From an uncultured Oscillospiraceae bacterium (GTDB lineage: Bacteria; Bacillota; Clostridia; Oscillospirales; Oscillospiraceae): a DNA stretch of 46,843 bases. A program made the position numbers and the translations under genes. Under the pieces are notes generated by a model. It did no database searches and had not been told where the DNA came from. It worked only from the letters and a program-made list of their open reading frames with translations. This document shows, one piece after another, positions 29,737-38,779 of this stretch (positions are counted from its first letter, which is position 1; the number at the start of each line of letters is the position of its first letter). The stretch covers positions 1-46,843 of the forward strand of contig CAKTQM010000012.1 of the NCBI GenBank assembly GCA_934597125.1, read 5' to 3'.

Positions 29737-32406
29737 TCAACCTTTTGCTTCCAGCCAGTTTTTGCCGCTGTGGGCTTCGGCGATCAGGGGGACGGACAGG
29801 GCCGCCACCTGCTCCATCTCCTGCCGCAGCAGGGTCTCTACCGTCTCCCGCTCGGCCTCAGGGCACTCCACGATCAGCTCGTCATGCACCTGCATGATGA
29901 GCTTCGCGCGCAGTCCCTCCCGCCGCAGCCGGTCGTGCACCCGCAGCATGGCAAGCTTCATGATATCCGCCGCCGTGCCCTGGATGGGCATGTTCATGGC
30001 AACCCGCTCGCCAAAGGCGCGGCGGGCGAAGACGGGGGCTTTCAGCTCCGGCAGCGCCCTGCGCCGGTGGTACAGCGTCTCCACATAGCCCTGGGCCTTG
30101 CCCTGGGCCACGATGTCGGTCATATACTGCTTCACCCCGGGATAGGTGGCGAAATAGCTGGCCTTGTAGCTCTTGGCCTCCGCCATGGTCACCTGCAGAT
30201 CCTGACTCAGGGAAAAGCTGGACATGCCGTACACGATGCCGAAGTTCACCGCCTTGGCGCGGGAGCGCATCTGGTGGGTCACCTCCGCCTCCGGCACGTG
30301 GAAGACTCTGGCCGCCGTCACCGTGTGGAAGTCCTGACCGGAGCGGAACGCCTCGATCATGGCCTCGTCCCCCGCCATGTGGGCCAGCAGCCGCAGCTCG
30401 ATCTGGGAGTAGTCGGCGTCCACCAGCACGTTGCCCTCGTCGGCGATGAACACCCGCCGCATCTCGCTGCCCAGCTGGGTGCGGGTGGGGATGTTCTGCA
30501 GGTTCGGCTCGGCGGAGCTCAGGCGGCCGGTGGCCGTCACCGTCATCTGGAAGCGGGTGCGCACCCGCCCATCCCGCGACACGGCCCGCAGCAGGCCATC
30601 GGCGTAGGTGCTTTTCAGCTTGGCGTACTGGCGGAACTCCAGCACGCGGCTGACGACAGGCGATTCGTACCGCAGCTTTTCCAGCACCTCGGCGTTGGTA
30701 GACCAGCCGGTCTTGGTCTTCTTCCCGTGGGGCAGCAGCAGCTCATCGAACAGCACCGTGCCCAGCTGCTTGGGGGAATTGATGTTGAACCGGTGGCCCA
30801 CCATGTCGTAGATGGACTGCTCCAGCTCGTCTGTGTGGCGCTGCAGCTCCTGACCCAGCCGCGCCAGAGCGCTGCCGTCGATGCGGAAGCCCGTTAGCTC
30901 CATCTCCGCCAGCACGCGGCACAACGGCAGCTCCATCTCATGCAGCAGCGCCGTCATGTTCAGGGCCTCCAGCTTTGTTTCCAGCACCTGGTACAGCGCG
31001 TCTACCGCGCTGGTGTAGCTGCACAGGGAGGCCTCCGCGATGCGGTCGTCCCCCAGCAGGGAGAAGGCCTCCGGATCCAGATGGGCCGCCGGCGGCAGCT
31101 CCGCGCCGCAATAGGCCATAAACAGCCGCGGCAGGTCATAGCTGCCCGCTGTGGCGTCCAGCAGATAGGCCGCCAGCGCCGTGTCGAACACGAAGCCCTC
31201 GGCGTGCAGGCCGCGCTCCAATAGTGTACAGGTCAGATCCTTTACATTGTGGGCCGCCTTGCGGATATCCGCGGAAAACAGGGCGTCCAGCAGGCTGTCC
31301 CAGTCGCCGGTAAAGCGATCAGACCGCAGGATGGCTGTCACGCCGTGCTGATCGTCGGCGTCGCAGTCCACGGCCAGCACGCTCAGATCCTCCAGGGTAT
31401 ACACCGCCACGTGGGCGGCGCCGCGCCACAGCGACAGCAGGCGCGCGGCGTCCGCATCCGTCTCCGCGGTCTCCACGGTGACGGTGTAGTCCTCCCGCGT
31501 GGCGGCGGCTGCCGCCGCCGGCTCCGCCGCCGCGGGCGCGGGGGTCAGACCGTATTTTTTAATGAGCTTGGTGAATTCCAGCTTCACAAACAGATCATAC
31601 AGCTCCGGCCGGAAGGGCTGGCGCAGCGCGTCCTCCGGGTCGAACTCCAGGGGCGCGTCGGTGACGATGGTAGCCAGCCAATAGCTGCGGCGGGCGGATT
31701 CCTCGCCCTCGGCCAGCTTGCGCAGGGCGGCGGGCTTCAGCTCCACATCCGGCATGGCGGCGTACAGAGCGTCGATGCTGCCGTAGCGCTGGATCAGCGC
31801 CATGGCGGTCTTTTCCCCGATGCCCGGCACGCCGGGGATGTTGTCGCTGCTGTCGCCCATCAGGGCTTTCAGGTCGATCATATGGATGGGGTCAAAGCCG
31901 TACTGGGCGCGGAAGGTCTCCTCCGTCATGTCGGCGGTGGTGGTCTTTCCCATGTGGGAGCTGACCAGCTTCACCCGCGTGGTGGCGGTGATGAGCTGCA
32001 GGCTGTCCCGGTCGCCGGTGACTACCACACACTCCCAGCCCCGCTGCTGACAGCGGCGGGCGATGGTGCCCAGCAGGTCATCCGCCTCGTACCCCACCAG
32101 CTCGTAGCAGGGGATGGACATGGCCGACAGCACCTGCTTCATCACCGGCATCTGCTGTGCCAGCTCCTCCGGCATCTTCCGGCGGGTGGCCTTATAGGCG
32201 GCGTCCGCCTCGTGGCGGAAGGTGGGCTCCTTCCGGTCAAAGGCCACGCACAGCGCGTCGGGCTGCTCCTCGTCCACAAAGCGCCCCAGCATGTTCAAAA
32301 AACCCAGTATGCCGTTGGTGTACAGCCCCTCCTGGGTAGTCAGCGTCTTCAGGCCGAAGAAGGCGCGGTTGATGATGCTGTTGCCGTCAAGAACCATCAG
32401 TTTCAT
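29737..32406 (-). CDS. polA: DNA polymerase I (889 aa), proofreading domain apparently inactive
   Basis: PolA fills gaps and removes RNA primers. Residues 1-290 form the 5'-3' exonuclease/flap domain (LMVLDGNSIINRAFFG, GVPGIGEKTA). Residues about 310-480 hold the 3'-5' exonuclease fold, but where the active enzyme has DxE this one reads VAVYTLED, so the metal site appears lost, as in Bacillus and Thermus enzymes. The polymerase motifs are intact: DYSQIELR from Asp665, RSRAKAVNFGIVYG, and HDE with Asp842. I start at 32406 after GAGGAG; the frame to 32469 overlaps the promoter. An Ala/Glu-rich linker at about 300 joins the first two domains. Confidence 0.97.
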   Translation of the reverse strand: MKLMVLDGNSIINRAFFGLKTLTTQEGLYTNGILGFLNMLGRFVDEEQPDALCVAFDRKEPTFRHEADAAYKATRRKMPEELAQQMPVMKQVLSAMSIPCYELVGYEADDLLGTIARRCQQRGWECVVVTGDRDSLQLITATTRVKLVSSHMGKTTTADMTEETFRAQYGFDPIHMIDLKALMGDSSDNIPGVPGIGEKTAMALIQRYGSIDALYAAMPDVELKPAALRKLAEGEESARRSYWLATIVTDAPLEFDPEDALRQPFRPELYDLFVKLEFTKLIKKYGLTPAPAAAEPAAAAAATREDYTVTVETAETDADAARLLSLWRGAAHVAVYTLEDLSVLAVDCDADDQHGVTAILRSDRFTGDWDSLLDALFSADIRKAAHNVKDLTCTLLERGLHAEGFVFDTALAAYLLDATAGSYDLPRLFMAYCGAELPPAAHLDPEAFSLLGDDRIAEASLCSYTSAVDALYQVLETKLEALNMTALLHEMELPLCRVLAEMELTGFRIDGSALARLGQELQRHTDELEQSIYDMVGHRFNINSPKQLGTVLFDELLLPHGKKTKTGWSTNAEVLEKLRYESPVVSRVLEFRQYAKLKSTYADGLLRAVSRDGRVRTRFQMTVTATGRLSSAEPNLQNIPTRTQLGSEMRRVFIADEGNVLVDADYSQIELRLLAHMAGDEAMIEAFRSGQDFHTVTAARVFHVPEAEVTHQMRSRAKAVNFGIVYGMSSFSLSQDLQVTMAEAKSYKASYFATYPGVKQYMTDIVAQGKAQGYVETLYHRRRALPELKAPVFARRAFGERVAMNMPIQGTAADIMKLAMLRVHDRLRREGLRAKLIMQVHDELIVECPEAERETVETLLRQEMEQVAALSVPLIAEAHSGKNWLEAKG

Positions 32407-32442
32407 GGCGTATCTCCTCACTGGTCGGTGATATAGACTACT

Positions 32443-32471
32443 ATTATAGTCCATTTTCCGGCAAAACACAA
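32443..32471 (-). promoter_or_regulatory. Promoter of polA-rimI-tsaD
   Basis: On the minus strand TATAAT (32443-32448) lies 17 bp after TTGTGT (32466-32471). It is divergent to the MFS promoter. Confidence 0.6.
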
Positions 32472-32480
32472 CCTCCGGTC

Positions 32481-32508
32481 TTGACAGTTTTTGCTTTTGT
32501 GATAGACT
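32481..32508 (+). promoter_or_regulatory. Promoter of the MFS-AEC transporter pair
   Basis: TTGACA (32481-32486), 16-bp spacer, TAGACT (32503-32508), about 38 bp before the start codon at 32546. Confidence 0.62.
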
Positions 32509-32545
32509 GAAATGACGTTATACAATATATAATGAGGGAGCCGCC

Positions 32546-33748
32546 ATGGACAAGCTTTCCGCAAAAGTCAATATCCATCACGCCGTCATCGAGGGCAGCT
32601 ATTTCATCGCCTTTTCCGCTGCCATCGGCTTCGGCCCCGTGCTGCTGCTGCATCTGGGACTGAGCAACAGCGTGCTGGGAGCCGTCACTTCGCTGGCGCT
32701 GCTGCTGCCGCTGCTGGTGCAGCCGGCGCTGGCGGCGGTGTCGGACGCCGACCGGCGCTGGACAAGCCGCCGCATCGCTCTGGCCCTGTCGGTGCTGACG
32801 CTGATCGCCGCGGCGGCCATGACGGCGTGTACGGGGCGGAAGACCGTGCTGCTGGCGGCCTACGCCGTGCTGTGCGTGCTGCTGGTGTGCGTGGCGCCGT
32901 TTTTCAACAGCATGGTGATGGAGTTCCACCTGCGGGGCGTGTCCGTCAATTACGGTTTGGGCCGCGGCACCGGCTCCACCACCTACGCCATTGTGGCGCT
33001 GGTGCTGGGCTTTGTGCTGGAGCGCCGCCCCCCCACGGTGATGCTGCCGGTGCTGCTGGCGGCGCTGGCGGCGCAGATCCTGTCGGTGTGGAGCTTCCGC
33101 TATCCGCTGCCCCCCGCGGCGGAGACGGCGGAGCGGGCCGCCCCGCCGGTGCTGAGCCTGCGGGCGCTGCTGCGGAAGTATCCCGCCTTCGCGGTGCTGC
33201 TGCTGGGCTGCGCGCTGCTGCAGGGCAGCCACAACGCCTGCAATACTTATATGATCCACATTGCCGCCAAGGTGGGGGCGGGCGAGGGGCTGATGGGCAC
33301 GATCCTGGCCCTGTCGGCCTTTATGGAGCTGCCGTCCATGGCGCTGTTTCCCCGTATCCGCCGCAGGCTGTCGCTGGAGGCGCTGTTCCGGCTCTGCGCC
33401 GCTGCGTTCGTGGCGCGCAATGTGCTGTTTCTGCTGGCCGCCTCGCCGGTGCTGCTGTACGTGGCGGCGGTGATCCAGTTTGTGGAGTTCGGCATCTTTC
33501 TGCCGGCCACGGTTTACTACGTGGCTGAGAAGCTGGACGCCGCCAACCAGGTGAAGGGTCAGGGGCTCATCCACGTGTTTTCCAACGGCCTGGGCCCGGC
33601 GGTGATGACCGCCGCGGGCGGCCGCCTGATCGACAGCGGCGGCATCAACGCCATGCTGTGGTTCACCTCCGCCGGCGCCGCGCTGGGCTTTGTGGTGGTA
33701 CTGGCGGCCACCTCGCATTTTTTAGATCGCAGGAGTAATGAGACATGA
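32546..33748 (+). CDS. MFS transporter, LacY-like MFS_1 family (400 aa)
   Basis: About twelve membrane helices over the whole length. The first helix pair and loop LSAVSDADRRWTSRRIALAL-like segment and the two six-helix halves separated by a short cytoplasmic loop (RYPLPPAAETAERAAPP) suit a small MFS carrier of the LacY/nucleoside-permease type. No substrate motif can be named. GAGGGAG precedes ATG 32546. The stop overlaps the next gene as ATGA, so the two transporters are made together. Confidence 0.78.
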   Translation: MDKLSAKVNIHHAVIEGSYFIAFSAAIGFGPVLLLHLGLSNSVLGAVTSLALLLPLLVQPALAAVSDADRRWTSRRIALALSVLTLIAAAAMTACTGRKTVLLAAYAVLCVLLVCVAPFFNSMVMEFHLRGVSVNYGLGRGTGSTTYAIVALVLGFVLERRPPTVMLPVLLAALAAQILSVWSFRYPLPPAAETAERAAPPVLSLRALLRKYPAFAVLLLGCALLQGSHNACNTYMIHIAAKVGAGEGLMGTILALSAFMELPSMALFPRIRRRLSLEALFRLCAAAFVARNVLFLLAASPVLLYVAAVIQFVEFGIFLPATVYYVAEKLDAANQVKGQGLIHVFSNGLGPAVMTAAGGRLIDSGGINAMLWFTSAGAALGFVVVLAATSHFLDRRSNET

Positions 33749-34671
33749 TCGCTTCTTTTTTAACGGTGGGGCAGCAGGTGCTGATCCTGTTCGCCCTGAT
33801 GGCCGTGGGCTTTGTGCTGGGCAAGACCGGCCGGATGGACGACAGGGGCAGCCTGACCATGACAAATCTGGTGATCTACGCGGTCTCGCCCGCCATGATG
33901 GTGGTGGCCTTTCAGCGGGAAAAAAACGGGACGGATCTGCATAACTTTATGGTGTGTCTGCTGCTGGCTGTGGCAGTCCACGCGGCGGGCATCCTGCTGG
34001 CCTATGTCCTGCTGCGGGGGAAGGATCGCGCCTGCGGCGCCATGCGCTTTGCCGCGGTGTTCTCCAACTGCGGCTTCATGGGCTATCCGCTGATGACGGC
34101 GCTGCTGGGCAGCATCGGGGTGTTTTACGGCTCGGCCTACGTGATCGTGTTCACGGTGCTGGCCTGGACGGCGGGCGTCTACATGGTGACCCACGACGCC
34201 CACAAGCTGGGACTGAAGGCCATCGTGCTGAATCCGGGCGTCCTCAGCGTTATCGTGGCCATGACGCTGTATCTGCTGGCGGTGCGCCTGCCGGAGCTTG
34301 TGATGACGCCGCTGCAGTATCTGGCCGACATGAATACGCCCCTGCCCACCATCGTTGTGGGGTATCAGCTCAGCCATGCCGATTTCCGCCATACCTTTAC
34401 CGATCGCCGCGCCTGGATCGCGCTGGCCCTGCGTCTGGCGGTGATCCCGCTGCTGACGGTGGCCCTGTGCTGGGGCCTGCGGGTGGACAGCGCCGTGGCG
34501 CTGGTGACGGTCATCGCCGCCAGCACGCCCACCGCCGCGCTGCTGAGCATGTTCGCCCAGAAATTCGGCAATGATACCCGTTTGGCCGCCAGCATGGTGT
34601 CGGTGTTCACCGCCATCTCTGTGCTGACGATCCCGCCGGTGGTGGGGCTGGCTCAGTACCTGATGGGCTGA
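33745..34671 (+). CDS. AEC-family transporter (auxin efflux carrier type, 308 aa)
   Basis: Ten membrane helices in two inverted halves, with the family features LVIYAVSPAMMVVAF, FAAVFSNCGFMGYPLMTALLG and the second-half ASTPTAALLSMFAQKFGND. Bacterial AEC proteins move organic acids such as malate or malonate; the substrate here is open. It starts inside the stop of the MFS gene (ATGA). A weak hairpin, AAACCGC-GTTT-GCGGGTTT (about 34765-34784), may end the transcript. Confidence 0.87.
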   Translation: MIASFLTVGQQVLILFALMAVGFVLGKTGRMDDRGSLTMTNLVIYAVSPAMMVVAFQREKNGTDLHNFMVCLLLAVAVHAAGILLAYVLLRGKDRACGAMRFAAVFSNCGFMGYPLMTALLGSIGVFYGSAYVIVFTVLAWTAGVYMVTHDAHKLGLKAIVLNPGVLSVIVAMTLYLLAVRLPELVMTPLQYLADMNTPLPTIVVGYQLSHADFRHTFTDRRAWIALALRLAVIPLLTVALCWGLRVDSAVALVTVIAASTPTAALLSMFAQKFGNDTRLAASMVSVFTAISVLTIPPVVGLAQYLMG

Positions 34672-35267
34672 AAAATTTTTGACAGAAAAGAGAAATTTTT
34701 TATGACAGAGAAAATGCTTATATGAGGTATTATGTAAAGTAAATGGGCGGGGGAGAAAAGATGCAAACCGCGTTTGCGGGTTTTCCAAAAAGCGGAAAAA
34801 TGCGCCAAAACCCGCGTTAATACTGGGCTTTCCACGCGGTGGAAAAAGGTGTGGAAAGTGTGGATAACTCCTTGTAGAAGTTATGCGGCAATCAATTATG
34901 TCAACGAAATGTAAAGGGAAACCCCTGTCGAAAAACGGCGGAAAAATACGGAAAATCCGGTAAAGAGCGGGGCGGGCGCGATTTTTGTCGATTGGTGATT
35001 TTGCCGAAAAAGAACACAGCGCCCCGAAAAAAGGCAGCACTCTGCCAGAAAACTTTCATCTTTCGACAGATGATTACCCAATGTATTTCCCGCGGGGAAA
35101 TGGGGAAATACCCGCCCCTTTTTTCCAAGGGCTCCCAAATAAATGTGGCATTTTTCCCATAGATATGGTATACTGTATACGCTGCATACACAGTTCAGCT
35201 GATAACAAATCGTACTTTTTCCGCCGGATATGACAAATGGTATCCGATTGTGACATGAGGTGACACT
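34672..35267. other. 596-bp gene-free region with hairpins and DnaA-box-like repeats
   Basis: No convincing coding frame. Visible: a stem TTTCCAC-GCG-GTGGAAA (34829-34845); GTGGAAA at 34839 and 34851 followed by a perfect DnaA-box 9-mer TGTGGATAA at 34859-34867; a stem pairing GTATTTCCC (35083-35091) with GGGAAATAC (35103-35111) and followed by a C-rich stretch and TTTTTT; and the uppP promoter at the right end. An unrecognised small RNA is possible. Confidence 0.45.
35145..35174 (+). promoter_or_regulatory. Promoter of uppP-ftsK
   Basis: TATACT (35169-35174) stands 18 bp after GTGGCA (35145-35150). The -10 is part of a near palindrome GTATACTGTATAC, which could also bind a regulator. Confidence 0.55.
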
Positions 35268-36095
35268 ATGACCTATTTTTCCTCCTTCCTGCTGGGACTG
35301 GTGCAGGGCCTTGCGGAGTTTCTGCCCATCTCCAGCTCCGGCCATCTGTCCATCGCCCAGAACCTGTTGAAGATCGACACGGCGGTGCCGGAGTTTTTTG
35401 ATGTGCTGCTGCATCTTGGCACGCTGGTGGCCGTGTTCGTGGCCTACTGGCGCGACATCTGCGACATGGTGCGGGAGCTGATCCACGGCGTGGGCGATCT
35501 GGCCCACGGCACCACGCCCCGGCAGGTGCCGCCCGCCCGCCGTCTGATCCTGCTGATCATCATTGGCACGCTGCCCCTGTTTGCCGTGCTGCCCATCCAT
35601 AGGCAGGTGCAGGCTCTGAGCAGCAACATGGTGTTCATCGGCGCGGCGCTGGTGGTTACCGGCTTTTTGCTGTTCGCCTGCGACCTGGTGCGCAAGGGCA
35701 ATAAGACCGAGCGCAGCGCCACCGTGCTGGATGTGCTGATCGTGGGCGCCGGCCAGGCCATCGCCACCATGCCGGGCATCTCCCGCTCCGGCATGACCAT
35801 CACCACCGGCTGCTTTGTGGGATTTGAGCGGAAGTTTGCCGTGCGTTTCTCCTTTTTGCTGTCCATTCCCGCTGTGCTGGGCGCCAATATCCTCAGCCTG
35901 AAGGACGCCATCGAAGCGGGGATCATCTGGGCCGAGGTGCCCATGTATCTGGTGGGCGTCGTCACCGCCGCGGTGGTGGGCTACGCCTGCATCCGTCTGC
36001 TGCGTCTGGTGGCGGAAAAGGGCCGTTTCGGCGCGTTTGCGTACTATTGCTGGGCGGTGGGTCTGCTGACCCTGCTGCTCAATGCCGTCAAGTGA
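35268..36095 (+). CDS. uppP: Undecaprenyl-diphosphate phosphatase UppP/BacA (275 aa)
   Basis: UppP dephosphorylates undecaprenyl diphosphate so the lipid carrier can be reused by MraY. Motif 1, QGLAEFLPISSSGH (Gln13-Glu17 being the acidic/amide pair), and motif 2, PGISRSGMTI, are intact among about eight helices. Family members confer bacitracin resistance when abundant. TGAGGTG precedes ATG 35268. It is 9 bp upstream of ftsK. Confidence 0.96.
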   Translation: MTYFSSFLLGLVQGLAEFLPISSSGHLSIAQNLLKIDTAVPEFFDVLLHLGTLVAVFVAYWRDICDMVRELIHGVGDLAHGTTPRQVPPARRLILLIIIGTLPLFAVLPIHRQVQALSSNMVFIGAALVVTGFLLFACDLVRKGNKTERSATVLDVLIVGAGQAIATMPGISRSGMTITTGCFVGFERKFAVRFSFLLSIPAVLGANILSLKDAIEAGIIWAEVPMYLVGVVTAAVVGYACIRLLRLVAEKGRFGAFAYYCWAVGLLTLLLNAVK

Positions 36096-36104
36096 GGATC
36101 GACC

Positions 36105-38651
36105 ATGGCGAATACACCAAAGAAAAAATCCACCGCCGCCAAAAGCGGCGGCGCCAAACGCCGCGTCGCCCCGCCGCCTCCGGCCTATAACGCCCAGGCG
36201 CGGATCATCGGCGGCGTGGTGTGCCTGCTGCTGGCTCTGTGCGTGCTGGTGACCTATTTTAATGTGGACGCCATTTTGCTGGCGTTTCTGGCTAACGTGC
36301 TGAAGGGCTGCATCGGCTATGGCTACTGGCTGGCCGCCCCCGCGCTGCTGTACGCCGGCATCATTCTGCTGAACCATCAGGGCCGCCCCGTGAAGCTGCG
36401 CACCACCTGCACGCTGCTGCTGCCGGTGCTGCTGGGCATGGTGCTGCACCTGCTCCTCAGCCGGGGGGACTACGCTTTCTCGCTGGAGGCCATCAAGCCC
36501 ATGTGGCAGGACGGACAGTCCCTGCGGTGCGGCGGCGCGGTGTCCGGCGCGCTGGCCGTGGGGGCCGAGGCCCTTCTCAGCCGTGTGGTGTCGCTGATCC
36601 TGACCATTATTCTGACGCTGCTGGCCGTGCTGGGAGCGCTGCACATCAAGCCCGCCGATCTGGCGGCGGAGATGAAGCGCCGCGCCGAGGAGCGCGCCCA
36701 GTGGGCGGAGGAGGACGATTACGAGGACGCGCCGCCCGCGCCGCCTGCAAAGCCTGTGAGAGAGACGCCCGCCGCCCCTGCCCGCAGGCGGCGGCCCAGT
36801 ATCGACATCCCTCTGGATGACGAGCCCCCCGCCAGCCGTGAAGCGGCGGCGCTGAATACCGCCCCCGCGCCCCTGTTCCAAAGCCGTCCCAGCGATGTCA
36901 AGACCCCGGCGGAGCTGCTGGATCCCACGCTGGCCGCCGCGGAAGTCCCGCCCCAGCCGGAGCCCGCACCCGCTCCCGTCAAGGAGCCGCTGACCGAGAA
37001 GCAGCGCAAGCAGGCCGTCCGCGCCGAGGTGGAGACCGCCACCGCCGAGGTCAGCGAAGCCATCGAGAAGGAGCTGGCGGAGGGGGAGGGCGCTTACCGC
37101 TATCCCCCCATCACCCTGCTGGACGAGAATACCGACGACAACCATCAGGAGGTGGGCACCGAGCTGCGGCTGAATTCCCAGCGGCTGGCGTCGGCTCTGG
37201 CCTCCTTCGGCGTGGACGCCCACCCGGGCGAGGTAGTTCACGGCCCCAGCGTCACCCGCTATGAGTTCACCCTGGATCAGGGTGTGAAGCTCAGCAAGCT
37301 CACCAACCTCAGCGATGATATCGCTTTGGCGCTGGGCGCCACCGGCGTGCGCATCGCCCCCATCCCCGGCAAGATCTCCGCCGTGGGCATCGAGGTGCCC
37401 AACCGCGCCGTCACCGCCGTCCGCATCCGTGACGTGATCGAATCACGGGAGTTCACCAACCACCCCAGCACCGTGGCCTTTGCCGTGGGCAAGGACATCG
37501 GCGGCAGCGCCATCGTGGGCAACATCGCCCGCCTGCCCCATGTGCTGATCGCCGGCACCACCGGCTCCGGCAAGTCCGTGTGTACCAACTCTCTGATCGT
37601 CAGTCTGCTGTATAAATCCACCCCCGATGAGGTGCGCTTTATCATGGTGGATCCCAAAATGGTGGAGCTGGCCCCCTATAACGGCATCCCCCACCTGCTG
37701 ATCCCCGTGGTTACCGACCCGAAAAAGGCCGCCGGCGCCCTCCAGTGGGCGGTATACGAGATGATGAAGCGGTATAAGATGTTCTCCGAGCGGGGCGTCA
37801 AGGATCTGGCGGGCTTCAACGCCCTGTGCGAGAGCGATCCCGAACTGAAAAAGCTGCCCACCGTGGTGGTGGTTATCGACGAGCTGGCGGATCTGATGCT
37901 GGTGGCCGCCAAGGAGGTGGAGGAATCCATCTGCCGCGTGGCCCAGATGGGCCGCGCCGCCGGTATGCATCTGGTTATCGCCACCCAGCGTCCCTCCGCG
38001 GATGTCATCACCGGATTGATGAAGGCCAATATCCCCAGCCGCATCGCCTTCGCCGTGGCGTCGTCCATGGAATCCCGCATCATTCTGGATACCACCGGCG
38101 CGGAAAAACTGGTGGGTAAAGGCGATATGCTTTACTTCCCGCTGGGCAACCAGAAGCCCACCCGCGTCCAGGGCTGCTTTATCACGCCGGAGGAGATCGA
38201 GCGGGTGGTGAACTTCGTCAAGGAGAGCGGCGCCGCCGACTACTCCGACGAGGTCATGGAGAAGATCGAGGAGGTCATGAAGCAGAGCGAAAAGGGCGGC
38301 GGCAAGTCCGGCGGCAATGCCCCCGCCGACGGCGACGAGGGCTGCGACGAGCTGCTCAGCGCAGCCGTGGAGGTCATTCTGGAGACGGGACAGGCCAGCG
38401 TGTCCATGCTGCAGCGGCGGCTGAAGCTGGGCTATTCCCGCGCCGCCCGTCTGGTGGATCAGATGGAGGAGCGGGGCATCGTGGGGCCCTTCGAGGGCAG
38501 CAAGCCCCGCCAGCTGCTGATCACCCGCGAACAGTGGCAGGAGCTGAAAATGAAAGGCGCTTTCGACGCCGCGTCGCCGGAGCCGGAAAGCCCGCCCGAC
38601 CCCTACGGCAGCATCAGCGATGTGTTCAACAGCCATGACGCACTGGAGTAA
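36105..38651 (+). CDS. ftsK: DNA translocase FtsK/SpoIIIE (848 aa)
   Basis: FtsK/SpoIIIE pumps DNA through the closing septum, both at division and into the forespore. Four N-terminal membrane helices (about 34-175) are followed by a Pro/Ala/Glu-rich linker (about 200-330), the alpha/beta motor with Walker A GTTGSGKS (484-491) and Walker B VVVIDELADLM, and a C-terminal winged-helix gamma domain (about 745-810: ILETGQASVSMLQRRLKLGYSRAARL split over DNA-reading helices). Only one homologue is here, so it cannot be told whether it serves as FtsK, SpoIIIE or both. Confidence 0.96.
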   Translation: MANTPKKKSTAAKSGGAKRRVAPPPPAYNAQARIIGGVVCLLLALCVLVTYFNVDAILLAFLANVLKGCIGYGYWLAAPALLYAGIILLNHQGRPVKLRTTCTLLLPVLLGMVLHLLLSRGDYAFSLEAIKPMWQDGQSLRCGGAVSGALAVGAEALLSRVVSLILTIILTLLAVLGALHIKPADLAAEMKRRAEERAQWAEEDDYEDAPPAPPAKPVRETPAAPARRRRPSIDIPLDDEPPASREAAALNTAPAPLFQSRPSDVKTPAELLDPTLAAAEVPPQPEPAPAPVKEPLTEKQRKQAVRAEVETATAEVSEAIEKELAEGEGAYRYPPITLLDENTDDNHQEVGTELRLNSQRLASALASFGVDAHPGEVVHGPSVTRYEFTLDQGVKLSKLTNLSDDIALALGATGVRIAPIPGKISAVGIEVPNRAVTAVRIRDVIESREFTNHPSTVAFAVGKDIGGSAIVGNIARLPHVLIAGTTGSGKSVCTNSLIVSLLYKSTPDEVRFIMVDPKMVELAPYNGIPHLLIPVVTDPKKAAGALQWAVYEMMKRYKMFSERGVKDLAGFNALCESDPELKKLPTVVVVIDELADLMLVAAKEVEESICRVAQMGRAAGMHLVIATQRPSADVITGLMKANIPSRIAFAVASSMESRIILDTTGAEKLVGKGDMLYFPLGNQKPTRVQGCFITPEEIERVVNFVKESGAADYSDEVMEKIEEVMKQSEKGGGKSGGNAPADGDEGCDELLSAAVEVILETGQASVSMLQRRLKLGYSRAARLVDQMEERGIVGPFEGSKPRQLLITREQWQELKMKGAFDAASPEPESPPDPYGSISDVFNSHDALE

Positions 38652-38685
38652 AAAAACCGTGTACCCCTTCGGGTACACGGTTTTT
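38652..38685 (+). terminator. Terminator of uppP-ftsK
   Basis: AAAAACCGTGTACCC (38652-38666) pairs with GGGTACACGGTTTTT (38671-38685) around a CTTC loop, directly after the ftsK stop. Confidence 0.93.
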
Positions 38686-38721
38686 CCGTTTGTCGAGAGA
38701 TGACGATATGACACAGCTTTC

Positions 38722-38752
38722 AAAGGTTCCCCTTGCAGCAAGGGGAGCCTTT
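38722..38752 (-). repeat. Solo hairpin related to the MITE-like repeat ends; possible terminator
   Basis: AAAGGTTCCCCTT (38722-38734) pairs with AAGGGGAGCCTTT (38740-38752) with one G-U pair. The CAAAGG...CCTTT ends resemble the terminal hairpins of the larger repeats. It lies 27 bp after the minus-strand gene at 38780 and may end its transcript. Confidence 0.55.
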
Positions 38753-38779
38753 ATTATGTCCCGCAAGAAAGCCTTTCCC

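Noticed and set aside
34985..35233. 82-codon frame in the gene-free region before uppP
   Set aside because: No ribosome site, runs over the uppP promoter and hairpins, and the composition is not coding-like.
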